Shown piece by piece: positions 26,382 to 34,176 of a stretch of DNA of 64,000 nt. This stretch comes from Rhizobacter sp. SG703 (GTDB taxonomy: Bacteria; Pseudomonadota; Gammaproteobacteria; Burkholderiales; Burkholderiaceae_C), in assembly GCF_012275445.1 (NCBI RefSeq), contig NZ_JAAZQK010000009.1, positions 62,001 through 126,000 on the forward strand, written 5' to 3'. How positions within the stretch are numbered: the stretch's first letter is position 1; each line of letters begins with the position of its first letter. The position numbers were made by a program, and so were the translations under genes. The notes under the pieces are model-generated. The model searched no databases, was not told where the DNA came from, and saw nothing but the letters and a program-made list of their open reading frames with translations.

Positions 26382-26403
26382 AAAAAGAACGATCGTTCTT
26401 TTT
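26382..26403. promoter_or_regulatory. perfect 22-base palindrome, candidate TetR-type operator of the ETF-QO gene
   Basis: Each arm is AAAAAGAACGA, and the arms join without a spacer to give a perfect inverted repeat centred between 26392 and 26393. It is 72 bases upstream of the ETF-QO start, in an A+T-rich patch within G+C-rich DNA. Size and symmetry suit a dimeric TetR-family repressor. It could also fold as a hairpin with a T-tract on either strand and act as a terminator; the absence of a gene running into it from either side argues against that. Confidence 0.6.
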
Positions 26404-26435
26404 CAGCATGGCCGGGTTTCGCTTCGGGTGGCATT

Positions 26436-26846
26436 GCCGGGTCTCGCCCCGGCGGGCGAGTCACTTTCATTTGCTGGCTCAAATGAAAGTAACCAAAGCA
26501 AAGCGCCTCAACACACACCCTACGGTTCGTTCTGGCTCGCTGCGGACAACACGGCCACGCCGCTGCACTCCCACCTTGCTTGGGATTGTTGCCCTTCCTT
26601 TTTCCTCACACGCCCCGCTTCGGGTTGCGTAGCCCGAATGCCACTTCGGGCCCAGGCGATGCGCAGCGAGCTGGATGGGAAGAACGCACAACAATCCCAA
26701 CCAAGGTGGGGTTCTAGCGGCGTGGCCGTGTTGTCCGCAGCGTGCAGAACGAGCCGTATGGTGTTCGGGTTCAGGCGCCTTTGCTTTGGTTACTTTCATT
26801 TGGCAAGACAAATGAAAGTGACTCGCCCGCCGGGGCGAGACCCGGC
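26436..26846. repeat. large (about 411 bp) imperfect palindromic intergenic element
   Basis: The left arm (26436-about 26620) and right arm (about 26663-26846) are near-perfect reverse complements; the outer 26 bases match exactly (26436-26461 with 26821-26846). Within each arm lies a smaller hairpin, for example CTTTCATTTG...CAAATGAAAG. The centre (about 26621-26662) is a short unpaired region with its own partial repeats. Short open frames inside it are a by-product of the repeat and are not called. Together with the operator at 26382-26403 this element fills the 584-base gap between the ETF-QO start and the reductase stop; I see no gene in that gap. Confidence 0.85.
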
Positions 26847-26894
26847 AGCAGCCTCACGCAGTGAACCGCCCCCCCCCCGCGCAGGCAAAAGCGC

Positions 26895-28022
26895 CTACCG
26901 TCCGCCAAACGGTACCCCCGCGAGGACGTCCGCATGCCCCCGCGGCGCAGCCCTCCCGTACTGCGGCGGCGGCGCCACCTGCGCCCCCAGCGCCGCTGCC
27001 GCATGCCACACCCAACGCGGGTTCCACAGCATCCCCCGGGCCAGCGCCACCATGTCCGCATCGCCGTCGACGAGGATCTGCTCGGCCTGCGCCGGCTCGG
27101 TGATCAGCCCGACCGCCATCGTCGGCAGGCCGGCCGCTTCCTTGATGGCCCGCGCGAAAGGCACTTGGTAGCCTGCGCCCAGCTTGATCTGCTGCTGCGA
27201 CGTGATCCCGCCCGACGACACGTCGATGAAATCGCAACCGTGCGTCTTCAAGGCCTTCGCGAACTCCACCGTCTGCGGCAACGTCCAACTTGGCGCGTCG
27301 ACGTGCTCCATCCAGTCGGTGGCCGACACCCGCACGCCCAGCGGCTTGTGCGCCGGCCACACCGCGCGCACCGCATCGAACACCGCCAGCGGCAGGCGCA
27401 TCCGGTTCTCCAGGCTGCCGCCCCACGCATCGGTACGCTGGTTGCTGATCGGCGACAGGAACTGGTGCATCAGGTAGCCGTGCGCGCAGTGCAGCTCGAT
27501 CGCGTCCAGCCCCAGCCGCTGCGCGCGCTCGGCCGCCCGCACGAACTGCGCGATCACGGTGCGGATGTCGTCCTCGCTCATCGCATGCGGCGGCGCCTCT
27601 TCAGGCCGCTGGCGCACCGCCGACGGGGCCCACGGCATCCAGCCGCCGTCCTGCGGACCGATCAGCTGCCCGCCCTTCCAAGGCGGCGCGCTCGAGGCCT
27701 TGCGGCCGGCATGCGCCAGCTGGATGCCGATGGCGCCTTTCGCATGCGGGCGGATCGCCGCCAGCACCCGGGCCAGCGCGGCTTCGTTGGCATCGCTCCA
27801 CAAGCCGAGGCAGTCGGGGGTGATGCGCCCCTCGGCGCTGACGCCGGTCGCCTCGATCAGCGTCAGCGCGGCGCCTCCCTGCGTCATCGCGCCGAGGTGC
27901 ATCACGTGCCAGTCGGTGGCCGATCCGTCGACGGCCGAGTACTGGCACATCGGCGCGACGATCACGCGGTTCGGGAGTTGAAGTTCGCGCAGTGCGAGCG
28001 GGCGGAACAAGGTCGGGTTCAT
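26895..28022 (-). CDS. NADH:flavin oxidoreductase, Old Yellow Enzyme family (YqjM-like)
   Basis: A 375-residue FMN-dependent TIM-barrel ene-reductase. The N-terminus LFRPLALRELQLPNRVIVAP continues to MCQYSA, with the cysteine typical of the YqjM subgroup. FMN and substrate residues appear in IQLAHAGRKAS and ELHCAHGYLMHQFLSP, and the C-terminal barrel has ADMVALARGMLWNPRW. AGGAG lies 4 bases before the ATG at 28022, which fixes the start. It is transcribed divergently from the SDR gene across 121 bases that contain an imperfect inverted repeat (28099-28123). Ten consecutive C bases lie just beyond its stop (26869-26878). The physiological substrate is unknown; the family reduces activated alkenes. 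Confidence 0.93.
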   Translation of the reverse strand: MNPTLFRPLALRELQLPNRVIVAPMCQYSAVDGSATDWHVMHLGAMTQGGAALTLIEATGVSAEGRITPDCLGLWSDANEAALARVLAAIRPHAKGAIGIQLAHAGRKASSAPPWKGGQLIGPQDGGWMPWAPSAVRQRPEEAPPHAMSEDDIRTVIAQFVRAAERAQRLGLDAIELHCAHGYLMHQFLSPISNQRTDAWGGSLENRMRLPLAVFDAVRAVWPAHKPLGVRVSATDWMEHVDAPSWTLPQTVEFAKALKTHGCDFIDVSSGGITSQQQIKLGAGYQVPFARAIKEAAGLPTMAVGLITEPAQAEQILVDGDADMVALARGMLWNPRWVWHAAAALGAQVAPPPQYGRAAPRGHADVLAGVPFGGR

Positions 28023-28098
28023 CGGACTCCTGGCGGCAGTTCGGCAAAGGGTTCGTGCTATCTTGCCCGACACCTCCGGCCGCCGCAGACCCCGGGTC

Positions 28099-28123
28099 TT
28101 TGGTGGCCTCATGCCACACCAAA
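28099..28123. promoter_or_regulatory. imperfect inverted repeat in the divergent reductase-SDR spacer
   Basis: TTTGGTG (28099-28105) and CACCAAA (28117-28123) form 7-base arms around an 11-base centre. The element is 20 bases before the SDR start and 77 bases before the reductase start, inside their shared promoter region, so a regulator bound here could act on both. No regulator gene is adjacent. The call rests on symmetry alone. Confidence 0.35.
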
Positions 28124-28143
28124 CAAATCCAGGAGCCAGGAAC

Positions 28144-28926
28144 ATGAGCTACAGCATCGATCTCGCCGGCCGCGTCGCGCTGGTCACCGGTGCCTCCAGC
28201 GGGCTGGGCACCCAGTTCGCGAAGACCCTCGCGAAGGCCGGTGCCGCCGTCGTGCTGGCCGGTCGCCGCGTCGAACGCCTGAAGGCGCTGCGCGCCGAAA
28301 TCGAGGCCGATGGCGGCGATGCCCACGTCGTCAAGCTCGATGTCACCGACCACGGCAGCATCAAGGCGGCCGTCGCGCATGCCGAGACCGAGATGGGCAG
28401 CCTCGACATCCTCGTCAACAACTCCGGCGTCAGCACCACGCAGCGGCTCACCGACGTGACGCCCGACGACTACGACTACGTGATGGACACCAACACCAAG
28501 GGCGCGTTCTTCGTCGCGCAAGAGGTGGCCAAGCGCATGCTGGCGCGCGCCCAGGGCTCGGCGCCCGGCACCTTCACCGGCGGGCGCATCGTCAACATCG
28601 CATCGATGGCCGGGCTCAAGGTGCTCGGGCAGATCGGCGTGTACTGCATGAGCAAGTCGGCCGTCATCCACATGACGCGTGCGATGGCGCTCGAATGGGG
28701 CCGCTACGGCATCAACGTCAACGCGATCTGCCCCGGCTACATCGACACCGAGATCAACCACCACCACTGGAAGACCGAGCAGGGGAAGAAGCTGATCGAG
28801 ATGATGCCGCGCAAGCGCATCGGCCAGCCGCAGGACCTCGACGCCGTGCTGATGATGCTGTGCGCGAACGAGAGCCACTTCGTCAACGGTGCGGTGGTGC
28901 AGGCCGACGACGGGTTCGCGGTGTGA
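28144..28926 (+). CDS. short-chain dehydrogenase/reductase (SDR family) oxidoreductase
   Basis: A 260-residue classical SDR. The nucleotide-binding motif is TGASSGLGTQF near residues 16-26; the NNAG motif is present as NNSG; the active site has the serine of NIASMAG and YCMSK (Tyr-x-x-x-Lys). PGYIDTEI follows, as usual. The start is an ATG preceded by AGGA. It ends in a 4-base overlap (GTGA) with the YceH-family gene. Many homologues act on 3-hydroxyacyl or steroid-like substrates, but no substrate can be assigned from sequence. Divergent transcription from an ene-reductase hints at a shared catabolic use. Confidence 0.9.
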   Translation: MSYSIDLAGRVALVTGASSGLGTQFAKTLAKAGAAVVLAGRRVERLKALRAEIEADGGDAHVVKLDVTDHGSIKAAVAHAETEMGSLDILVNNSGVSTTQRLTDVTPDDYDYVMDTNTKGAFFVAQEVAKRMLARAQGSAPGTFTGGRIVNIASMAGLKVLGQIGVYCMSKSAVIHMTRAMALEWGRYGINVNAICPGYIDTEINHHHWKTEQGKKLIEMMPRKRIGQPQDLDAVLMMLCANESHFVNGAVVQADDGFAV

Positions 28927-29594
28927 GTTTGCGTCCGTTGACCTTGCTGGAGGCGCGGGCCCTGGGCGTGCTGGTCGAGAAGGCCGCCACCGTGCCCGAC
29001 AGCTACCCGCTGTCGCTGAATTCGCTGGTGGCCGGCTGCAACCAGAAGACCGCGCGCGATCCGGTGATGAACGCGACCGACGCCGAGGTGCAGGCCGCGG
29101 CCGACGCGCTGAAGGCGCTGAGCCTCGCGTTCGAATCCAGCGGCTCGCGCGTCAGCCGCTACGAGCACAACCTCGGCCGCGCGCTCGCGCTGCCGTCGCA
29201 ATCGGTCGCGCTGCTCGCGGTGCTGATGCTGCGCGGGCCGCAGACGGCGTCCGAGCTGCGCGCCAACTGCGAGCGGCTGCACCGTTTTGCCGACACCTCG
29301 TCGGTCGAGGCCTTCCTCGACGAACTGGCGACGCGCGCCGACGAGAAGGGTGGCCCGCTGGTGGTGAAGCTGCCTCGCGCGCCGGGTGCGCGCGAGGCGC
29401 GCTGGACGCACCTGCTGAGCGGCGCGGTCGACACCTCGGCGATGCCGGTGGCCGCGAGCGACGACGACTTCGTCGCCACCAGCGAGCTGGCGGCCTTGAA
29501 GGCGCAGCAGCTGAGCCTGAAGCGCGAGGTCGACGAATTGCGGGCGCTGGTGGCGCGGCTGTACCAGGAATTGGGCGTGAGCCGGCAGGACTGA
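28923..29594 (+). CDS. YceH family protein (UPF0502 / DUF480)
   Basis: A 223-residue protein matching the YceH family, a double winged-helix fold of unknown function. Recognisable parts are LEARALGVLVEKAATVPDSY, PLSLNSLVAGCNQKTARDP and LMLRGPQTASELR. The C-terminus is a predicted coiled coil (LKAQQLSLKREVDELRALVA). The GTG start at 28923 overlaps the SDR stop by 4 bases, so the two genes are translationally coupled. No catalytic residues are known for the family. Confidence 0.92.
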   Translation: MSLRPLTLLEARALGVLVEKAATVPDSYPLSLNSLVAGCNQKTARDPVMNATDAEVQAAADALKALSLAFESSGSRVSRYEHNLGRALALPSQSVALLAVLMLRGPQTASELRANCERLHRFADTSSVEAFLDELATRADEKGGPLVVKLPRAPGAREARWTHLLSGAVDTSAMPVAASDDDFVATSELAALKAQQLSLKREVDELRALVARLYQELGVSRQD

Positions 29595-29657
29595 CACGAC
29601 GGACCTGCGCCGGCGATACGGCGGCGGCGAACTGATCGACGAACTGAGCGGAGTCTC

Positions 29658-32075
29658 ATGAGCGGAGCGAGGACCTGGTGCCACCGGTTGGCGGCCGTGA
29701 TCGGCCTGGCCGCTGCGTTCAGCCTGCCGGCCGCGGCCCAGCCGCAGTCGCAGCCGCCAGCCGTCACGCTGCGGCTGACCGACGTCGAGCGGGCCTGGAT
29801 CGCCGAGCACCCTGTTGTGCGCATCGGCACCTCGCCCGGGTTGCCGCCGTATTTCACGTTCGATGCGAACGCCGCGCGGCCGCAGGGCTACGTGATCGAG
29901 CTGATGGACCTGCTGGCCGAGCGCACCGGGCTGCGCTTCGACTACCAGCGCTCGCCGAGCCAGGCCGTGCTGATGGAGACGCTGGCACGCGGCGAGCTCG
30001 ATGCGGTGGCCTTCGTGCCGGCGCCGGCCGATGGCGCCGGCGTCTTGCTGCACACCCGGCCGATGCTCGGCGCGAACATGGTGCTGGCAGTGCGCCGCGA
30101 CATCTCCGACGTGTCGCCGGCCACCGAGTTCGGCGGCTACCGCGTCGCGGTCGAAGCGGCGTCGGCGGCCGACGGGCTGCTGGCGTCGCGCTTTCCCGGC
30201 GCGCAGGTGCAGCGCCACGACAGCGCCGAGGCCGCGCTGCGGGCCGTCGCGTCGGGCGATGCGGATGTCTACATCGGCTACCGCCACGTCGCGGTGCACT
30301 ACATCGAGAAGAACCTGCTGGCCAACGTGCAGGTGCGCGGCGGCTTCGGGCCGGGGCTCACGGCGCTGGGCCCGGCGGTGCGGCGCGACCTGCCGCTGCT
30401 GCATGCGGTGCTCGACAAGGCGATGGCCTCGGTGACGCAGAGCGAGCAGGCGCAGCTGGCGCGGCGCTGGCTGCCCGACGATGCCGACGGCGTGCCGGGC
30501 AGCGCGGTGCTGACCGATGCCGAGCGCCGCTGGGTCGATGCGCACGGGCGCATCCGGGTCGGCTACGACGCGGCCTTCGCGCCGATCACGCTGCGCAACG
30601 ACCTGACGCAGCTGCGCGGGCTGGGCGCCGACTTCATCCGCCTGGCCGCCGGCAAGGTCGGCGTGACGATCGAGAGCGAGACCGGCGGCAGCTTCGCCGA
30701 GATGTACCAGCGCGGCGTCAACGGCGAGATCGACGTGCTGGTCGGGGCCGCCCGCACCGCGCAGCGGCGCGAGGATTTCGATTTCGTCGGCCCGTTCCTG
30801 CGCGTGCCCACCGGCATCGTCACGCGCAGCCCGGACGGGCCGCTGGTGACCCGGCTGGGCGAGGTCGGCCCGATGCGCCTGGCGCTGCTGCAGGACCACT
30901 TCCTGATCCCGCAGCTGAGCACCCGCTATCCGGCGATCCGGCTGTTGACCTTCCCGACGCAGGAAGGCGCGCTGAAGGCGGTGGCCGACGGCCGGGCCGA
31001 TCTCGCGATCGGCAACCTGAAGGTGGTGAACCAGCTGATCAACGACGGCCTGACCGGCCGCGTGCGCGTGACCGGCACGCTGGGCGACGCCGACAGCGAG
31101 CTGTATTTCGCGGTGCGGCGCGACCTGCCGGAGCTGTCGCACCTGCTGCGCAAGGGACTCGATGCGGTGAGCGCGAGCGAGGCCGACGATATCGAGCGCC
31201 GCTGGCTGCTGGGCAGCGGCACGCTGAGCATGAGCCGCGAGCAGGCGGTGCGCCTGGGCGCGCTGCTGCTGGCGACGCTGCTGGTGCTGCTGACCTGGTT
31301 GCTGCTGCTGCGGCGCGGCAACCGGCGGCTGCGGCAGGCACGACAGATCGAGCGCGATGCGCGGCGCCTGGCCGAAGAGAGCACCGCCGCACGCGGCCGC
31401 TTCATCAGCTATTTGACGCACGAGCTGCGCGGCACGATCGGCGCGATCGGCACCGGCGCGCAGATGTTGAAAGAGAGCCTGCCGCCCGAGCGCCGGCAGC
31501 GGTTGGCGGACGCGATCAGCGAATCGGCCGAGGGGTTTCGCAGCCTGCTGGAGACGACGCTGCAGTACGAGCAGCAGCTGGAGCGCAAGGTGGAGCTGCA
31601 GCTGGCGCCGACCGAGTTCGCGGTGCTGTGGCTGCAGATGATCGCGCCGCTGGAACTGAGCGCACAGGGCAAGGGCCTGGGCTTCCGGGCCACGCTGGAG
31701 GCCGACGGCGCGGCGCGCGTGCTGATCGACGCGCAGCGGTTGCGCCAGGTCGTCAACAACCTGGTGGGCAATGCGATCAAGTTCACGCGCGAGGGCGAGG
31801 TGACGGTGCAGGGCCGGCTGAAGGGCGAGGGCACGGCCGTGCAGCTGGAGCTCGACGTGTACGACACCGGACCGGGGCTGAGCGACGAGGATCGGCAGCG
31901 CCTGTTCCAGCCGTATGCGCAGGGCGTGCAGGGGCAGAAGCTGCGGCAGGGCGCAGGCCTCGGGCTGGCGATCACGCGGCAGATCGTCGACGCGATGGGC
32001 GGGCGGATCAGCGCCGAGGCGGCGCCCGGGGGTGGGGCGGTGTTCCGGGTCCGCGCGACGGTGGCGGTGGCGTAG
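29658..32075 (+). CDS. sensor histidine kinase with two periplasmic SBP_bac_3 (Venus-flytrap) domains
   Basis: An 805-residue membrane sensor. The signal peptide ends LPAAAQ. Two amino-acid-binding-protein-like domains follow at about 45-275 and 280-520; both open with the same D.ERAWI.EHP.VRIG / DAERRWVDAHGRIRVG pattern, as in BvgS and EvgS. A membrane segment (about 533-552) leads straight to the kinase core: THELRGTIGAIG (His near 588), NNLVGNAIKF and GAGLGLAITR. Unlike BvgS it lacks a PAS domain, receiver and Hpt. The residues after the H-box HELR are GTIG rather than the usual TPL. It is transcribed alone and no response regulator is next to it. Phosphotransfer partner and ligand are unknown. 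Confidence 0.9.
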   Translation: MSGARTWCHRLAAVIGLAAAFSLPAAAQPQSQPPAVTLRLTDVERAWIAEHPVVRIGTSPGLPPYFTFDANAARPQGYVIELMDLLAERTGLRFDYQRSPSQAVLMETLARGELDAVAFVPAPADGAGVLLHTRPMLGANMVLAVRRDISDVSPATEFGGYRVAVEAASAADGLLASRFPGAQVQRHDSAEAALRAVASGDADVYIGYRHVAVHYIEKNLLANVQVRGGFGPGLTALGPAVRRDLPLLHAVLDKAMASVTQSEQAQLARRWLPDDADGVPGSAVLTDAERRWVDAHGRIRVGYDAAFAPITLRNDLTQLRGLGADFIRLAAGKVGVTIESETGGSFAEMYQRGVNGEIDVLVGAARTAQRREDFDFVGPFLRVPTGIVTRSPDGPLVTRLGEVGPMRLALLQDHFLIPQLSTRYPAIRLLTFPTQEGALKAVADGRADLAIGNLKVVNQLINDGLTGRVRVTGTLGDADSELYFAVRRDLPELSHLLRKGLDAVSASEADDIERRWLLGSGTLSMSREQAVRLGALLLATLLVLLTWLLLLRRGNRRLRQARQIERDARRLAEESTAARGRFISYLTHELRGTIGAIGTGAQMLKESLPPERRQRLADAISESAEGFRSLLETTLQYEQQLERKVELQLAPTEFAVLWLQMIAPLELSAQGKGLGFRATLEADGAARVLIDAQRLRQVVNNLVGNAIKFTREGEVTVQGRLKGEGTAVQLELDVYDTGPGLSDEDRQRLFQPYAQGVQGQKLRQGAGLGLAITRQIVDAMGGRISAEAAPGGGAVFRVRATVAVA

Positions 32076-32183
32076 CTCGGACGTGTTCTGGGGCGCGCGA
32101 TGGCGAAAGTCACCTCACGGACCGGCCTGGCCTTCGTATGATCCAGCGCCACAGGCGGCCATGCAGGCCATTGAGGAACGTCG

Positions 32184-32933
32184 ATGACCGGAGCCCGAGT
32201 CCCTGCCACAGGACACATCGTCAGCACGCAGCGCCATGCAGGCGCGCCGATCGGTCAGGTGATGTACGTGAACAAGGTGGCGAGCGACGGCTGGCTGCAG
32301 GTCAAGCCCGAGAGCCGGACGGGCCTCGTGCCGCTGTGCAAGTACACGAAGCTGGCCATGACGCACTTCGCCGATGGGCGAACCTACTTCAAGGTGCTGG
32401 ATGGCCACCACAAGGGCCAGGTGATGAGCCTCGGCGATGCGAACGCCAAGGAGTATCTCGGCATCCGTGCGCCCGTCCAGTCTGCGGCACAGATCGTGGT
32501 CACCTATGGGCGCTTTGAAGCAGCGTGGCATTCGTCGGTTCGAAAACTGAACATCGATCAGCAGATGGCAACGATGTCCATCGGCAGCATCCAGGTGCAG
32601 GTGACGATGAACTCCGACTGGCGCGGGCTCTTCTACCCCTTGCCCCCTGGAAGTTACGCGGTGCTGCTGCCGGATGCACCGCACGACAAGAACATGACGC
32701 AGTACTACCGAGAAGGTGCGCCCGGCATGAAGTTCGACCAGGTCTGGTTCCCGATCCGCTTCGGCGACAACAGCCGGTACGTGCACGTCGGCAATGTGTC
32801 CGATGGCTGCGTGACGGTGCTCGACCTTGCTCGCTGGAATGACGTGCACGAGGCGCTGATCAGCCACCGCGGAAGCGATGGAGCCAGCGTTGCACAGTTG
32901 ACGGTCAAGGGCACGCCGGAGCGGGCGCGATGA
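32184..32933 (+). CDS. L,D-transpeptidase-like (YkuD-type active site) protein without a signal peptide
   Basis: A 249-residue protein. The C-terminal 110 residues resemble the YkuD/L,D-transpeptidase core: PPGSYAVLLPD, then HVGNVSDGCVTVLDL, where His and Cys stand in the H-x-G...S-x-G-C arrangement of the catalytic site. The N-terminal 110 residues (VSTQRHAGAPIGQVMYVNKV...) match nothing I know. No signal peptide or membrane segment is visible, odd for an enzyme whose substrate would be periplasmic peptidoglycan. It overlaps the next gene by 4 bases (ATGA); that gene encodes a secreted protein. G+C is locally low (31 of 60 at 32521-32580). A toxin-immunity pair is a possible reading, not shown. 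Confidence 0.6.
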   Translation: MTGARVPATGHIVSTQRHAGAPIGQVMYVNKVASDGWLQVKPESRTGLVPLCKYTKLAMTHFADGRTYFKVLDGHHKGQVMSLGDANAKEYLGIRAPVQSAAQIVVTYGRFEAAWHSSVRKLNIDQQMATMSIGSIQVQVTMNSDWRGLFYPLPPGSYAVLLPDAPHDKNMTQYYREGAPGMKFDQVWFPIRFGDNSRYVHVGNVSDGCVTVLDLARWNDVHEALISHRGSDGASVAQLTVKGTPERAR

Positions 32934-33547
32934 AGGCCCCAACCGGATGGCGCACGATGCGTCTGGCAGCGCTCGTCGGGGTGCTCGTGTCGGCACTGAC
33001 GACGGCGCATGCGGACGGCACGGCGACCTCTCCCGACGCTGCGCGGGTACTCGCCGATCTTCAGGCTGCGCGCAGCAAGCAGACGGCAGAAGGTCGCAAC
33101 GCTGCCAAGCGCTTGAATGCGCTCGGCGACAGTGCCTACAGGCGCCAGGATTACGAAGTGGCGTACAAGGCCTATTCCAACTCGTATCCCAACTTCCCGA
33201 CCTCCTACGCTTACCTGATGTCGGCAGACGCGCAGTGGCGTTCCCTGGTGCAGTTCCAGCGGAAGAGGGCGGTGCAGGAATCCTCGGCCACTGCGGCCTG
33301 TCTCGAAGCCAGCGGCCGGTTCATTCATGGCATGAAGATGGACCTCGCGCAGCACTACGAAGTGGGACTTGCACTGGCCAGCGAAGAGCGCGACAAGCAG
33401 TTGCTGAAGTCGCCGATGTTCTCGCGAGCGCGCGAGTCGTTCACCTGCCTGCAGACCGTGGCGAAAGAGCTGGAAGCCTTGCCGGCGAACTCATGCGTCG
33501 ACATCGGTCGGGTGCAGCAATGCCTGGGCGAACCCCTGTTGAAGTAG
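32930..33547 (+). CDS. secreted small protein, putative partner or immunity protein of the YkuD-like gene
   Basis: A 205-residue protein with a Sec signal peptide (LAALVGVLVSALTTAHA, then DGT). The mature part is mostly helical, with a TPR-like segment (LNALGDSAYRRQDYEVAYKAYSNSY) and four cysteines, two in the C-terminal CVDIGRVQQCLGEPLLK. I do not recognise the family. It overlaps the upstream L,D-transpeptidase-like gene by 4 bases, so the two are co-translated. A second, frameshifted copy of the gene lies at 34177-34744, beyond an oppositely oriented regulator. A periplasmic protein coupled to a leaderless peptidoglycan-enzyme-like protein, with a duplicate nearby, is the pattern of interbacterial effector immunity genes; this is inference. 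Confidence 0.65.
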   Translation: MKAPTGWRTMRLAALVGVLVSALTTAHADGTATSPDAARVLADLQAARSKQTAEGRNAAKRLNALGDSAYRRQDYEVAYKAYSNSYPNFPTSYAYLMSADAQWRSLVQFQRKRAVQESSATAACLEASGRFIHGMKMDLAQHYEVGLALASEERDKQLLKSPMFSRARESFTCLQTVAKELEALPANSCVDIGRVQQCLGEPLLK

Positions 33548-33612
33548 TTCGACGTGCGACGCAGGCAGGCATGCCGGGGGTTCGCAGGCTGGTGCCGTCG
33601 AGCCTCCACCGC

Positions 33613-34170
33613 TCAGGCCGCCAGCAGCTTGTAGATCAGCTCCGGCGTCGTCGCCGCGCCGTACTTGCGCATCAGCCGCGCGCGGTAGACGTCGACGGTG
33701 CGCGGGCTGATGCCCAGCCGCTTGCCGATCAGCTTGCTGGTGAGGCCTTCGATCAGCAGCGCCGCGATCTCGCGTTCGCGGGCGGTCAGCTCGGCCTTCA
33801 GCTTGCGGCGCGACGACAGGTCTTCGAAGCTCCAGATGCCGGCCGCGTGCGGTTGCGCCGGGTCGAGCGCGCGGCCCGACACGTGGCACCAGAACAGCTC
33901 GCCGCGCTGCGGGCCGTCGACGCGCTTCATCACGCGTTCGTCGGCATACCAGCCGTCGGCATCGAGCGCGGCGACGATGCGCTCGCCGGTGCGCTCGAAC
34001 TCCTCGTGCGTCGGGTACAGCATCTCGAACGACTGGCCGACGAGCTGCTCGCGCGCCGCGCCGAACATCGCGAGCACCTGCTGGTTGCAATCGACCATCA
34101 ACCGGTTGCGCGACAGCACCAGTCCGACGGGGGCGAGGTCGAAGGCGGTGCGGTAGTCGAGGGTGGGCAT
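33613..34170 (-). CDS. PAS domain-containing LuxR-family transcriptional regulator
   Basis: A 185-residue protein. An N-terminal PAS domain (DYRTAFDLAPVGLVLSRNRL through WSFEDLSSRRK, about residues 4-120) is followed by a LuxR/GerE helix-turn-helix: LTAREREIAALLIEGLTSKL, IGKRLGISPRTVDVYRARLM. It has no receiver domain. The ATG at 34170 begins at MPTLDYRTAF, the natural start of the PAS domain; earlier in-frame starts run into the neighbouring gene. The gene sits opposite to and between the intact and broken copies of the small secreted protein. It may respond to a small molecule or redox cue through PAS; targets are unknown. Confidence 0.88.
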   Translation of the reverse strand: MPTLDYRTAFDLAPVGLVLSRNRLMVDCNQQVLAMFGAAREQLVGQSFEMLYPTHEEFERTGERIVAALDADGWYADERVMKRVDGPQRGELFWCHVSGRALDPAQPHAAGIWSFEDLSSRRKLKAELTAREREIAALLIEGLTSKLIGKRLGISPRTVDVYRARLMRKYGAATTPELIYKLLAA

Positions 34171-34176
34171 GGGAGC

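Noticed and set aside
26408-26811. Short open frames inside the large palindrome that could be called small proteins.
   Set aside because: They arise from the inverted repeat itself; similar peptides appear on both arms and strands, with no ribosome-binding site.
26311-26894. Insertion sequence remnant in the ETF-QO upstream gap.
   Set aside because: No transposase fragment or target-site duplication is visible; the region is explained by the palindromic element and the operator candidate.
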